DNA from: Lunularia cruciata
Lineage: Eukaryota > Streptophyta > Marchantiopsida > Lunulariales > Lunulariaceae
Assembly (NCBI GenBank): GCA_948567375.1
Contig: OX419758.1
Coordinates: forward strand, 17,985,001 to 18,049,000
Reading direction: 5' to 3'
DNA length: 64,000 nucleotides
The notes beneath the pieces are model-generated. The model was given only the letters and a program-made list of their open reading frames with translations. It was not told the DNA's origin and did not search any database. Each line of letters opens with the position of its first letter. Position 1 is the stretch's first letter. A program made the translations under genes and the position numbers. This document shows, in pieces, positions 10,490 through 22,907 of the stretch.

Positions 10490-11740
10490 CCACCGGTGGA
10501 AACCCGGTGAGGGCCGGGAGGTGAACCCACACGAACGAGAGTTCAATTTCTTCGTCGGGTGAACGTGAAGAATTGGACTCAACCAGTTCAAGCGTCTTTC
10601 ATGTGGATGCCAAGACAGTCTAAGCCAACTCTAATGGTAACGTCAGTGGCAAGAAAAGAAATCAAACGAAGGAGAAGACTAACGAGGTCTGCGCTGCTGC
10701 TAGTTACTAGAAAATAGTAAATTTGAGAAGTCAGCAGTGATGGAAAGGATGGATGGCTACTGGACTTGGCATCCTAGTCCAGTAGCCATCTATAGTCTAA
10801 CCGCGTGCTTGAGGGGGTGAATTGAACTGGTCTTTGTTCAGATTTGGCTTTTCTAAAGTGCTTGGAGTTGGGAAAGAAAGGTGTACAGCTGATCGTGCAG
10901 GAACAGGGGAGGAAAAAGAGTGAAGTCGTGTATATGTTTGATGAGAATCAGCTGATCTAGTGTAAGTAACGAAATTTATCCGGGAATTGTAATGCTAGCG
11001 TGAGGTGGATGAAAAGCCGGATTTGATAGTCTGTGAATTCTATTCAAGAAGCGGAAGGATTTATGAGACTTGAAAGGAGATGAATCTTGCATTTGCAAAT
11101 TCTTAGATCTCCAGAATAGAAATTCCGAGTAATTTCCAAGTCAGACATTATGATTACGAGTAAACGAAGACGTTTAAACGCAATGCACCGGTTCATGCCG
11201 CTGATACATTTAGTGATGCTTTCAGAGCATTCAGATGGCCTCTCTGCACAACCAGAGATTTGGTCTTCTTCACGTAATCCTAAAAAACTGGTGCTAGTGC
11301 AGAAATCAGAACTCGTCCCTTCTGTCCATTATAGAGTGGACGTGTGAATCTGCTGTTTAATACTGAAACTTTTTGGAGTTTTCTCTTTGATTATCATTTT
11401 TGATGTCTGACTAAGCTAAAGAAATCTATTGTTTTTCATTAGTTGATCATGAGTTACCTTCTTCTGGTAAGGTTATATGCCTGCAAGTTTTTGAGTAATA
11501 AACCATTCTCGAGTACAGTTGATAATTATGCCATTGCATCTGAGTACGATTGTCAAATTATCCACATGTCGTCAAATTATCCACATGCACACAGTAGCTA
11601 TGGTATCACGAACATAGCTGTGAGACCAGGACATGCACATAACTTCGCTCTTGGAAACTGCAATTGCAATAAGATTAATTGCTACGTCACGACGATCTGT
11701 GTTAGGGTTTTACCTGTAGCGGAGCGAAAAACGCGGAAGT
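10490..11740. repeat. segmental duplication block, copy 1
   Basis: Collinear with 44485-45805, including the shared stretch around GGTGTACAGCTGATCGTGC. No intact gene is visible in either copy. The block ends inside the ROCO-like exon, so copy 2 lacks that exon. Confidence 0.6.
10752..10790. repeat. perfect 15-bp inverted repeat with 9-base loop
   Basis: Arms 10752-10766 and 10776-10790 are exact reverse complements (GATGGCTACTGGACT). The paralogous site near 44750 has the left arm only, so the right arm looks like a local templated insertion rather than a terminator or regulatory hairpin. Confidence 0.8.
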
Positions 11741-12030
11741 CAGTGATGTCTTCCGGTAGTGGCCCATCATGTGGGAGGTGGATATGATGAACCTGAGCCA
11801 TTCTTCCAGCCAGTTTGAGTGACAATTCCAGGTCAGGGTTGATTTTCTTCTTTACTTCATCAAACGGGCTGAATACGAACAAGAAGATGGATGGTAGGTG
11901 GGCTTGCTGGATCAACAAGTCCTGGAGTGGTCCAAAGGAGTTCTGGCAAGTCATATCCCTTGTGTCAATTTTGCATCTCCTTATCATTTTCAGCGATTCA
12001 ACCTCGATCCCTTTTGTTCCGCAACGCGTC
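11714..12030 (-). pseudogene. degenerate ROCO-type (Roc GTPase) exon
   Basis: The minus-strand frame reads TKGIEVESLKM, then IDTRDMTCQNSFGPLQDLLI, then SIFLFVFSPFDE, and ends at a donor (GCTACAG|GTAAAA). The order and spacing match the switch I-to-G4 part of Roc domains in ROCO/DAPK-like proteins, where one expects RTxGIEV, then WDxAGQxxF, then FLFVxSPFD. The G3 motif DxxG is DMTC here, so the invariant Gly is lost. Roc GTPases act as nucleotide switches in LRR-kinase and LRR-COR proteins. This is probably a decayed fragment. A family match by eye only; other P-loop NTPases are possible. Confidence 0.4.
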
Positions 12031-15000
12031 CCGTATCTTTTTTCCCAATTTGGATTCGTTGTGAATTATTCGCATCGTCGTCTCCCTCGGCTGTGTTTTC
12101 TCATATGGAGAACAATGAAACAATGATTGTGATAGCCGCCGAGTGCATTGGCAAAGGTCTCAAACCAAAACCTAGCGAATAACACATGGCGGAGTCAAAT
12201 TCTTTAAGTTTCTATGGAGGGCACTCATATTTTAATTTTCTAAGGAATGAGCAAATCTTCCATGAGATATTGTGTAGAGTCAGGTCACAGGTCTTTGTTT
12301 TCAAATGAGTGAATTCGTTTACTGCAGAGAGTGTTGTTGGTCAGCTCGCGGATGGCACCGCCTGGTTCGAGTACGTTGAAACGGAGGAGTAGAATTTGCC
12401 GAGTGCTCCTTTTGCGTCAATTTCAGCGGCATTCTCTTGTGGCCGAAAGAAACCCACTTCTTTCTTTGCACGAAGTAAACTGCTTCGCGGAGCTTTTCAA
12501 GCAAAGTCAGTCTTTTCACCGTTTAAAAGGAATACTTCCAGAAAGAACTGTTTGCAGTGACTGTCAATGCAGGATTATTTAGATTGTTCGTACTTGAACT
12601 GAGCCCCTGCACTTTCCATTTTCTGGTCCTGGTTCTACCTGGTTGGTTGAAACTGTTGTTCACTTTTGAAGTCTTGTGTCCATTTTCATCTGCTAAAAGG
12701 CCCAGGCTACATACGGAAACAAGATTCATCTCAGTGAAAGCTTTTACTTCCCTGCTCATCCTCTTGTAGGCAGGGAACATCACTGGCATCAAAAGAAAGT
12801 TGAATACCATAGCGTGCGACGCATTGCTGGGAATGATCGCTGCGTGTTTCCGTCTCTTCGACTTTGTGAAGATGCACTTTAAGGACAGGATTTATGCTTT
12901 TTAGATGGTGAAGAGGTAGTGCTTGAGTACGAGTAATGGTTACTCTCTACCCCCGGTTGGAGGGGGTATAGTTCAGCATCAGACTTTTGTGTGTTCATGG
13001 GGTTGGGAATCTCCCATTTGAAGAACTGCTGCCGCTCTCACTACTCATACCCCCTACCATCAGAGTCCAGATTCCAGCAGATATTTGTGAGGTGGTTTTG
13101 GGCCGATCGTTCATTTGGGTCTAGCACCGGTGATCTGTGTGTGAATTGGAAGTCTGCACTGGCTATGTTGTTAATATTTTCTCACTCAGTGCTTGACAAG
13201 CAGTATGTTTACGCCTTACAGAATCCCACAATATAATATTTATTGAGCACACATGGCGTAGTCTACTTTTCTCGTGCTCATTATTTGTTATGGTATCCGT
13301 TTACTTTACTGCCCTCGATGTATGGCATTAAGGAGCCTGTAGGTAACTCACCCTTTTTATCGACGTGAGTTGGATCATGTCCTGTTTCACTCCGTTTCAA
13401 TGTATGTTTGGTTGCAATACCTACGTACAGACATCTGAGAAAGATAAAAGGAAATTTCTTCTAACCTCCAATAGATTCAAGTACGCGCAATGAATTCTTG
13501 ACTGGGTCAAACCTACGGGTTCCCAGTAAGCAATGGTTGTCGAACTCTCAGAAGGGCATGAAGGTCTTCAATGGAACAGAGCAGGAGTTTGAATGAACGA
13601 AGATACCACATTGTATAGTACTGAGGCATATAATCTGAAGCCAAGTCAGTATAAAAACTACCAACTGTAGTGCCCAGGAAAACTGATGTTTGTTAGTATC
13701 TGAAACTATTACCAAATTGAACGCAGTATGGACCTAGCGGAAAATAGGTTCCCATTTACAAAATCAAATGTAGACCGAAAGTTAATTCAGTTAACTCAAC
13801 AACCTCGTTAGTTTTGCTCTCCGGTATATTGGTCAGCATTCCGTCCATTTCTTGTTCCAACACTCTGATTGATATTTTCCTTTGTTTGGCATACGATACT
13901 ATGTTTTAAGTTACGAGGTGCTGTGGAGCTGGAACTGTGCATGTTGTTCGGAGGGACAGATGATTAGGCTAGAAAACAGCCTGTCGCGTTTCTCGATTCT
14001 CGATTTGGAGTTCATGCTGACACTGTCTTTCATCCTCGTATAAACAGATGAACTCGGGATGGCAGTGATGGACATTATCTGCAGGTCTGACCAATGGGGA
14101 AACAAGTACAAAGATGATCGGGATAACAGCCAAAGAATCACTTAAACGGAAATTGGTCTCTGCAACAGTGGGTCTAGTTTACTTAACTTATTGTGTATTG
14201 TCTTTTGTATTGTCTTTTTGCTAAGGCGCAGGTGAAGTGAAGGTCCTTGTATATTGCAAATCCACGGGCTCTATTGCTGATGGAGATTTAAGTTTGTAGT
14301 CATATCCTACGTGAACTCGAGGCGGCATCAAATAAGTAACTGGTATTGTCACAGAGTTACTAGCCCAAGTTTGGGGGTGGTGAATCCTAGCTTCTGGTAA
14401 GCATCGCGGCTTATTACTTTCCAACCCATTCATGGATTTCAATGAGACTAAATAGAGTCAGGAAGGTGATGCAAGGTGATGTTTTAGCTTGCAAATTCTG
14501 ACTATGAACAATGAATTACGCGAATTGCCCGTGCTAGCACCGAGGAATGCTTTTCTAGATCTACCTAGCATAGGTGATTCTCAAGAAGAGGGACTTTGAA
14601 GAAATTCACCGGGTTGAAAAATGGTTCTAGAAGGCTTAAGTCATAACCAATCTTCGTCTCCGTGTGCTTTCAACCAATCAATCATTGTGGACATACCCGA
14701 AGCAGAAGTGTTTATATTTACGTGCTCTGTCATTGTTGCATTCTTTACAGTTCAATTCAGTCGCAAACTTAAAAGTCTTAATGATCATTCTTGTGCAAAC
14801 GTCCAGTGAAAACTGAGTATGATAAAAATAAAGAGTGTTAGAGGAATAGGTTTTTTATTGTCCTTGGATGTAACAGATTATTGCTTAGTACCCAAAAGCG
14901 GGCCAAGTTAGTGCGGCATAATCTGTTCAACTATTTATACTGTCTATGTACTTTCATGCCTACCATTTAGAGTTGTGCTGAAGCGCTTCAAAACCACTGG

Positions 15001-15070
15001 TCCATCCATATTCTCGAGGTTAACAAGTTTTATCACCGAAGAAACTTATGGAGTTTAATGTTCGAAATCT
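12030..15070. other. stretch with scattered coding-like relics, no supported gene
   Basis: Minus-strand frames near 12320-12810 and 14221-14442 (the latter with TYLMPPRVHVGYDYKLKSP) look partly protein-like but have no neighbours that would make a gene. They could be remaining exons of the ROCO-like relic. Nothing else is recognised. Confidence 0.25.
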
Positions 15071-15076
15071 GACAGG

Positions 15077-15570
15077 CTAAACAAGAAGGAAGGAGAGGAG
15101 GTGGTCGTTATGTCCCTGATCGGAGAGTATGATAGTGAATCTAAGAAACCAATGAAGGATAGAAAGGCACGGAACCCCGTGAGATCGCTGTGTCATCGGA
15201 TTGTCACTAAACTCTTCACATAGATTTGAGAGTGACAACTGCCACCACAAAATATTATGGAGCTTGAGATTTCGGATCACTGTGAATTCGGGTCGACATG
15301 CAGATTTTAGCATGGATAAGGCAAAGCCCCTAAGTACCTTGCCTGATTCCAACCCATATAGTAATGTTAGTGAAGCCATTTAGTATACTATAGCCTGTAG
15401 GGACCTGATCCGCTCAACGATTTCAGTTGGCACAAAAAAGTCAAAACCAATACCGCTGCTCATCGTCATTTTACTCTGACAGTGGTGGTGGGTATAACTG
15501 TTTACCGAAGCTCGAACAGGTTTTACTGATATCATGAGGGATATTGGAAAGAGGTATAGAGATCTCATCA
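15077..15570 (-). pseudogene. relic exons of an unknown gene
   Basis: Two minus-strand frames: one includes MASLTLLYGLESGK before a plausible donor (AAG|GTACTT), the other LMISVKPVRASVNSYTHHHC. Diverged copies occur at 15570-15710, 45806-46110 and 48310-48520, with shared peptides such as the PVRA-S/T-xNS motif. They lie upstream (on the minus strand) of the ROCO-like exon, so one gene could once have held both. The function is not recognised. Confidence 0.25.
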
Positions 15571-16173
15571 GCTCAACGATTTCAATTGGAACAAAGAACT
15601 CAAATTATGAATCCGATGCATTCGCTCATCGTCACTTTTACTCTGACTGTGGGTGGTGGGTATAACTGTTTCCCGTAGCTCGAACAGGTTCTACTGATCT
15701 CACGAGGGATGTTGAAAAGAGGTATGCATGATCAGTATCTGGACGCCCTGACACAAACTTTTATGCTGACAGAATGCTCAAAATGACGTGCCAACATAAG
15801 AGTCCCAAAGATTAACAAGGTAAAAGCCGGAGGGAGGTGTACGCGTGAAGTGTATGTAAACGGAACAGGTGATCCTACTAACGGCAGAGGATACTTGGGA
15901 TAATTAATAACTTACGCAACCCTCTTGATGAAAATGTTGTCCTTCTTTGTATCAGTAAAAGACGATAAATAAATAAACCTCGCTGGTGCATGACTACTAT
16001 TTATTTTTGGTTACTGCAAACCTTGCAAAGAGAGCAATCACCTTGAGAGGTTTTTCTAAACATTTAGTTGAAGAGCACTATCCTAATTTAAGCATTATCT
16101 GAGGAAATGTATATATTGTGAAGTCCACTGTTTGGGTCCTTGTTAATCGGACTAACATCGGGGTTGTTGCTCA

Positions 16174-16440
16174 TCACCTTTTCGGTTTGCAAATACATGT
16201 GACCACAGTTTGATCAACTTTGACGGGAAAGAAATTGAACGATTTGTGATACAACTTCAAGGAAATAAACCGCTGAGTATGACCGTCCTCAATATCTGGC
16301 AGGGCTTTCTTGACAATCATACTCTGAAGCAAGTTCTTTCCAGAGAAAGTACTTCCCAGATATGGACCGTCTGATCGAGTACACCCCCACAATACACTGT
16401 ACAAAGTCAGTCTCCTGGCCGCTTCAACATTCTTTAATTC
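16174..16440 (-). pseudogene. conserved fragment with P-loop-like motif
   Basis: The minus-strand frame contains LGSTFSGKNLLQSMIVKKAL, which resembles a Walker A GxxxxGK[ST] with Asn in the last place, then DIEDGHTQRFISLKL. Copies near 48980-49140 and 49360-49518 keep LLQSMIEKKALPDVEEGHTQ in frame, which argues for a coding ancestor. It lies upstream of the ROCO-like exon on the same strand, the right order for a Roc P-loop. The link is inference. Confidence 0.25.
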
Positions 16441-16810
16441 CCTTTGAAGTGGACTATCATCGACAGTAAGCTGTCAGTATTTTCAATTTGTATTCTATCA
16501 CTGTTTTAAACAGCATTAAATACAACCAGCAGCAATGACGTACGATTAAATACTCAGTGTACGCCAGGATCTCAATCTGCATAGAAGTCCTGTCCCTCCC
16601 CCCTCCTCTTTAGTGGGGATATGTCTTTCGCGTGAACCCAGCTTACGATCATCACAACCACGAATGAGAAGAGTGCACTTCCGCTTTAGAACATCTTCTT
16701 TCCACTGCCTAAAGACGCTTCTTGTCCTTAGAGGACTGGAGAGGTCTTTTTAGACTGCTGTTTTAAGTCAGTATCTTTTTTAGCTTCACCACGTGTAGCA
16801 TTAAGCAACA

Positions 16811-16952
16811 CTAGAAATATTCAAAGACGAATAGTTATAAATTTGATTCCAGCAAGAACCAAAGCTATAAATATTCAAAGACTAATAACTATAAATTTGA
16901 TTCCAGCATGAACCAAAACTATAAATATTCAAAGACTAATAACTACAACAGA
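16811..16952. repeat. 54-bp tandem repeat, about 2.6 copies
   Basis: Units start at 16811, 16865 and 16919 with CTATAAATATTCAAAGAC (CTAGAAATATTCAAAGAC in the first). AT-rich and non-coding. Confidence 0.8.
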
Positions 16953-17163
16953 CTGATCAAAAGATTGAGTTGCTAAAAGGGGTTGCATCTCTGACTAGAT
17001 AATCTTTGATCATAATAATTAGCTATACTGGATCATTCTTCAATGACAGATGAACACATAGACAGTTTATCAAATCGCGTGTTTCAGCTGAGACTAAAGG
17101 TGAGTATTAGTGAATCAAGTCTTGTCTCCTTTGAACATAGTAACTTGTTGTATAGCTATTTAA

Positions 17164-17532
17164 TTGTTGACGAGAATAGATCTAGAAAATACTATCATCA
17201 ATAGAAAATATCCTAAAATTCTAAACATACTAATACAATTGTATGAAGTTGCAATATCATTCCAGGAGGGAATTTTCACATATCCAAAAAAAAGAATAGA
17301 AGTAAATGTGACTTGCAACTTAGCATTATTTACAACTCGTTCTCTCCCTTGTGATAAATTAAAATCCAAAATTGATGACAATAAAAGGTTCATGCAAAAG
17401 GACGTTCTATACAAAGAGTTTTATTTTCACGAGGAGTTAAAACACTTTGAAGTGGTCGAAATATTTAGGAAACACAATCAATTTTTATTGGAGAATTTGA
17501 CTAACATAACCCATGATTTTATGGCAGATTGA
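17164..17532 (+). other. 122-codon open frame of unknown nature
   Basis: The protein would end HNQFLLENLTNITHDFMAD. A copy at 49640-49792 ends HNPFLLENLTYITHDFMAD but has a different, shortened N-terminal half. The shared C-terminal peptide and stop make a coding ancestor possible. No family is recognised, and the surrounding DNA is part of the segmental duplication (to about 17720). Confidence 0.3.
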
Positions 17533-17729
17533 AAGATATATTTTTTCCACTGCTGAACAGTATATTTCGAGAAGAAGCTAAATATAAAGTAGATTGGGAA
17601 GTCTGATAAGAAAAGATAATCTAGAATTTAACTTTTGTAGATGCAGAATCGTGGGCACGTTCTTCCATACCTACACTAATTTCCAATCGTATACTTTGAC
17701 TTGTAAATGAATTGGATTGATTCTATTCT

Positions 17730-19768
17730 AAAAACGTTTCAAATGAAACTTTACAAAAGGAATATGCCGTAATGCAATTCAGTTCTATAGATATCTTAAA
17801 TTAAACTCTGGACGAATTATAGATTTATGCACTATATCGTACATGAACAAGAGGTACCACACTAGATGACATGAAATGTAATGAAATGGTTCTTTTCCAA
17901 AGTTAGAGATTCTAAAAAGGATTATTTTAAATATTGATTATTGTTTAAAATATGTTCATCTTTAATCTTCTTTAGACAAAGGGCGGTGTAACAAGAGATA
18001 ATTAAAAAGATGGGATTATTGGGTGAAGGTTATTTATAGGTTTCCGATCATTCTCCACCTAGTGATCAACTGAAATTCAATGTTCCAGAATTTCCAAATT
18101 ATCAACAACAATTTAATTTTCAAAACACCCGCAGAAAACATAACGAGTGAATGACAAGGGCTCCAAGATCTTACTAGATACATTTTTGTCAAGAACCGAA
18201 ATAAGTAGTTCTCTCTAGTTTGTATATTTTTGGGGTTACAGAACGTTTAATGTAAAATAAACCGAATTTCGACATCGCATAAAATATCCAACAAAACAGG
18301 TTGAAGTAGTCAAGTGGTACGGTGGAAAATGTTCTTACTCCACTCAGGTGAGCCATTGATAGGAGTATGTGTCTGTCATGGCTCAGAGGGGATCTTGACT
18401 CACTGCCATGGCCACAGAGAATGGTATGTCTGGTTTGGTTGTCATAGCAGAGCCTCAATTATAAGTGTAGTAGACACAAACATGCGTCTACTTTGGCACG
18501 GGAATAAATATAAGCAGCGCAAAGACCAAAATTATTAACAACGGTTAAAATTACAAGCATGTACTTCTCACTGCGAGAAAGACCTTACATAACCGAGCTC
18601 ATAAATCTTCATAATTCTCCAAATTTCTCCAAATTCGGTGAAGGGTTGAAATGTATTCGACGTTAATTTCACATTTAAATACCGAAAATTGCAAAATGAA
18701 TACGAGAAGTCTATGAAAAAGATAGTGTCAGAGTATTAAGTGTGTTTCTATGTGTGGTGTAAGTACTCCGCATAGAGTTTAAAATGTTTTATATCAGTTG
18801 TTTCGCTGGTTCGTAAATAAAAAATTCTTAAGTGGAAGATTCAGTTATTAATAGAGGTTGTATTTCTTAAACTAGAATTTTCGGCCATAATAATTAACTT
18901 ATTATTCTCCCAAAACTATTTGGGGTTCTGAGAGTACTTTGTCGTATAATCTCAATCATAACGCTAAGTATTATCCGCACCAACCTGTTTTAGACTGAAC
19001 TCCTTTTTAATTTCGATGTATCCGTTTCAGACATCTCTTCTTTTCGGCTTTCTCTAATTTCGCCTTCCGTCTCTACATTTCAAAGCATGTCCGTTGGAAA
19101 ATAACGCATTTCCTACTATGTGCAATTGTCCAACACCGTAAGCTGGTCGCGACGTCAAACTTGTGTAACTTCATTGAGATGTGTGATATGTGAGAGTACC
19201 TTGGGAACATGCCGGATCTGTCTGTTTGCAATCCAGAAAATAGATCGCGAATTTCAGGAGAGTTTCAACGCGTTTGAAACAAGGCCACCGTGAAAACAAG
19301 GTTACTGTGAAAATTCAATGTAAATGACCGCTTACCACATAGCTAAAATCGTCGCAATCTTGTGTGCCTTTTGCAGTTGAATAACTCATGGATGTGAGCA
19401 TAGTCTACCAAGCCCCCTTAAAATTATGCAGTTTCCCATTGTATTGCTGCATACCTAACATAGACGAGGAACATACTTCTTTTCTTACCATATATTAATG
19501 CATTGTTCTTTTTACTGTGCAAAGCGCCGTTTTACGATTTTACAAGGAGGAAAGGGAAAATACTGTAGTAGTGTTACAACGAAAATTAGTTTTGGTGTTC
19601 AATCGCTCTCCACCTAATGTTCATGAATTTAAGAATGATTCACGACAGGTCGGAGATTCAGTATTTTATCTGATAGTGAGTGAATGACAGAGCTACACTG
19701 GGAATTCGATTTATTGAAGTTGAGAAGCTCAATCTCCAAAGTATCTTCAAAGTACTTCGAGGATTCAC
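17730..19768. other. intergenic DNA downstream of HNL2, no gene seen
   Basis: AT-rich sequence with short frames only. It lies between the end of the duplicated blocks and the 3' end of HNL2. No RNA gene or regulatory site is recognised. Confidence 0.4.
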
Positions 19769-20301
19769 TTAATAATATCTGATAATTATATCGCATCTTG
19801 ACCCTAAAATCTCTTGTAAACCCTCTGGCAGACCTATGAAACATTCACAGTCCACTATCTTGAGCGATCGTAATTTAAGAAGCTTTCCTAAGGACATCGG
19901 AACATGTTCAAAAGTTGCACAAATATGCACCTCAAGCCTTTCTAAGTTGACCGCATCTCCGAGAGAATCGGGAAGACCCTTCACCTTATGACAAAGCTGT
20001 ATATATAAGGTTCGAAGTTCTGTTAATTGACCTAGACTTTCCGGCAAACCTTCCAGATCCTTACAACTGAAAAGAAGAATATCCCGCACATTTCTATAAA
20101 GTCCTATACTTTCAGGAATGTATTTTAGGTTGGAAATATTCACTAACATAATTGAAGTCAGCTGCTCACAGCGTCCCGGATGCCCGAACATGTGCAAAGG
20201 TTGATGCGTGTCCAAATGATGAACGCGATCCTCCTGCCAAGTAGTCGGGCTCTGTGATCCGTACACTGCATCGTCGCCGCTGGACATCACGTCATTCGCA
20301 C

Positions 20302-20421
20302 TGACGGACCTCGGACTTCCGCTACCCTGTTCCATAATGCTACGGACCAACGATCCATCACGGACGGATCCCGAAATTCCGCTACCCTGTTCAATCATGC
20401 TACGGACCAACGATCCATCAG
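20302..20421 (-). repeat. 60-bp duplication in HNL2
   Basis: GCTACCCTGTTC starts at 20321 and 20381. The unit encodes 20 residues around SLVRS-EQGSG, outside the regular LRR pattern. Confidence 0.8.
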
Positions 20422-20809
20422 AATAGTTTTCCAACCACAGGAACTTCTGTGCGCACCGGAAGTTCTCCGGGAACGTTCTCAAAGCAGGACAATGTACGAT
20501 GTTCAGCCACTCAAGAGATGGCAAAGGATCGAACTTGCTAGGTGAGAATTTCGATTCAGGAAGACCACCTATCTCCGGATCCTCTCTCATAAAGAAACCG
20601 GGGCTGTAGTTGCTGTAGTCATAAAGGCCCGCAGAAAATGTAAAGCTTTGCAATCGGGGAAGTTGACCAAAACTCTCCGGAAGGGCTCTGATACGCGGAC
20701 AAAATTTTATCTGTAACTCTTTCAGATGTAGAAGGTCACCAAAATTCTCCGGGAGCTCCACCAGAGCCTTGCAGGATTTAATCTCCAAACTTTGAAGAGA
20801 TTTCATCTC

Positions 20810-20945
20810 CGCGAATGATTCAGGGAGTTTATCCAAAACAGGAAGGCCGACCAATCTCAAATGCGTGAGCGATTTCATCTCCGAGAATGATTCAGGGAGT
20901 TTATCCAAAACAAGGAGGCCGACCAATCTCAAATGCGTGAGCGAA
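20810..20945 (-). repeat. 72-bp LRR duplication in HNL2
   Basis: Two near-identical units (the shared CAGGGAGTTTATCCAAAACA starts at 20821 and 20893) encode one whole 24-residue repeat around LTHLRLVGL-VLDKLPESF. Confidence 0.85.
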
Positions 20946-21120
20946 TAACTATACTCGGTTATGTTTGGTGCAGCTCTGAGTTCTGGTAGTGTCCTCAAGG
21001 AACTGCAGTTATGGATCGTCATCGTTTGCAAAGAGGTTGATTGGAACAATGAAGCAGGAAGCTCTTCTAATTCCGCAATTTCGAGATAGATCTGCTCCAG
21101 AGCTGGAAGTAGACCGATCT

Positions 21121-21213
21121 TCTTCGGCAATCTCTTCAAAGCTTTATGAGCATCCTGAACTACACGGATTTCATTCGGCAATCTCTTCAAAGCTTTATGA
21201 GCATCCTGAACCC
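21121..21213 (-). repeat. 51-bp duplication in HNL2
   Basis: ATCTCTTCAAAGCTTTATGA starts at 21130 and again at 21181. The unit encodes 17 residues around VQDAHKALKRLP, in frame. Confidence 0.85.
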
Positions 21214-21791
21214 GGAGAACTTTTTAATTTCTCAATTCATGGAAATTAGAAGGAAATCGCACCGGACTGCAATTGTGTATCCAAAGGACTGTCAGTTGAT
21301 GGAGGAGACCCTGTACATCTCCTTCGCGAATAGGCCAGCATTTGTTCTCCAGCCACTTGGGCTTCAAGCACCATGCTTTGGAACAATTAAGCATGTGCAA
21401 CATGCGGAGACTACCCGGAAATCTGGATGAGCTGTTTGAATCGGTGATGATTATATTGGACACCCTTAGCAAACGCAAACGTTCCAATTTTGCAAATGAC
21501 TTGGAACTGAGGTGTAGGTGGGTATGTTGGGCAGAAGAACTTGAAGACTCGTACTCCTTTTGGGTATCCACATGAAGCGACAATATTTGTGTGCTAGCTA
21601 CACCTCCCTGCATGAGCACAAACATTACAAGGATATCATGGACTAGCTCTCATAACAATTCAGAAAATGCTTTGCTGTTACAAGATCAATAAAACTCTTT
21701 AAGCTACAGACCTATCTATATATATCAAGTTATAACTTATAAAGAATCCAATGCAGAAGTACCATTTTCGATTCAGATGAAATTAACGAAC

Positions 21792-22907
21792 CTTATACTT
21801 CTCCAACAGAAAGGATGTATCTTCGATGTTCCATAACCCTCTGCAAAACTCTGGCGATAGACTCGTAGGTCTATTGATGTTTCTACCCATGTCTCTAATC
21901 TGTTGGTGCATAGAGACTATGGTTGTGGAGCCCTTCCATCCAATCCTCCCACCGAGCTCGAAAACCAGCCTTATTAATGATCTCTTCTCCAGGTTGCGTA
22001 AGGTGACATGTGATGACATTCCGTCCGATCTTGTCTTCAGCGCAACTTCCAGCACATCTACACCGTAATGCGTTAACTTGGAACCAAACATATCAAAAGC
22101 TGTAATATCTAGAAACATCTCCTGCTCAATTTCGCCAAGCGTGTCATAGCTCACTCTCAGCTTCCTCCACAACGTGTCGTCGGCTCCATTTCCATCGAAG
22201 GATTGTGCCTCTCCCAATCTGCACAGAGCATCTATCCAGCTTAACACCTCCTTCTCCTCGCTGAGATAGCTTCCAATCACCACCAGTGTAAGAGGTAACC
22301 CATCGCACCTCTCCACTATTTGTTCTGCCAAATCCTTGGGAATTGTTGCGAGTGTTCCATTTTTCATGTGAGCCTCGAAAAGAGCTTGGGATTCTACTTT
22401 GGAGAGAAAAGGAACTTCATGGATGATAGCTCCTTTCAGTACTCTGTGGTTCCGGGAGGTGATGATGAGTCGACTTCCGTTCTCAGTCCAACTTGATTCT
22501 GATAAACCAACTATCTCGTCCCCATTGTCAAGATCATCTACAACGATCAACACCTTTTTTCCTCTCATAAGCATCCACACGTCCTCACCTGCTCGCAGGT
22601 CCACTTTCGTTCCCACTCCTTTGTACAGGTTTTCAGCTATCAAGGTCCGAAGATGCACACTTGCCAACTTCCGTTGGGCATCTTCTACAAAACAGACGAA
22701 CTCAAAATGAAGACTGATCTTGAGTACAACTTGCTTGGCTAAGGTGGTTTTTCCTATACCGCCCATGCCTACCAGTACCAACCGCAACGACTCTGAATCT
22801 TGTAATCGTAGCCTCTCGATAACTCCATCTACCCGATCACCTTCGCAGGTATTTAGAAGCACCTTCGGCAAAAGAAGCATTTCCTTGAATTGTAGTTTCC
22901 TCTGAGC
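21792..22907 (-). pseudogene. HNL2 exon 4, NB-ARC domain (frame intact)
   Basis: 372 codons, no stop. P-loop GMGGIGKTT, kinase-2 VLIVVDDLD, RNBS-B GSRLIITSR, GLPL as CDGLPLTL, and MHD-position motif MHQ before QIRDMG. Long runs are almost base-identical to HNL1 (for example 22030-22125 against 661-756), while the part after the MHD region differs clearly. This suggests either selection on the ATPase core or gene conversion. Confidence 0.8.

Larger units (their letters stand above)
19769..21607 (-). pseudogene. HNL2 exon 5, LRR domain
   Basis: About 612 codons after the acceptor ATGCAG|GGA. It holds many LRRs of the plant cytoplasmic type, with LxxLPESFxxxxxL units such as LVELPENFGDLLHLKELQI and LPESFGQLPRLQSF, ending in a stop at 19769-19771. 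A non-LRR insertion with Ser/Gly-rich duplicated units lies at about 20300-20420. Three in-frame internal duplications are visible (see the repeats below). LRRs of NLRs sense ligands and hold the ATPase shut. The TAA at 21224 cuts off nearly the whole domain. Confidence 0.8.
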
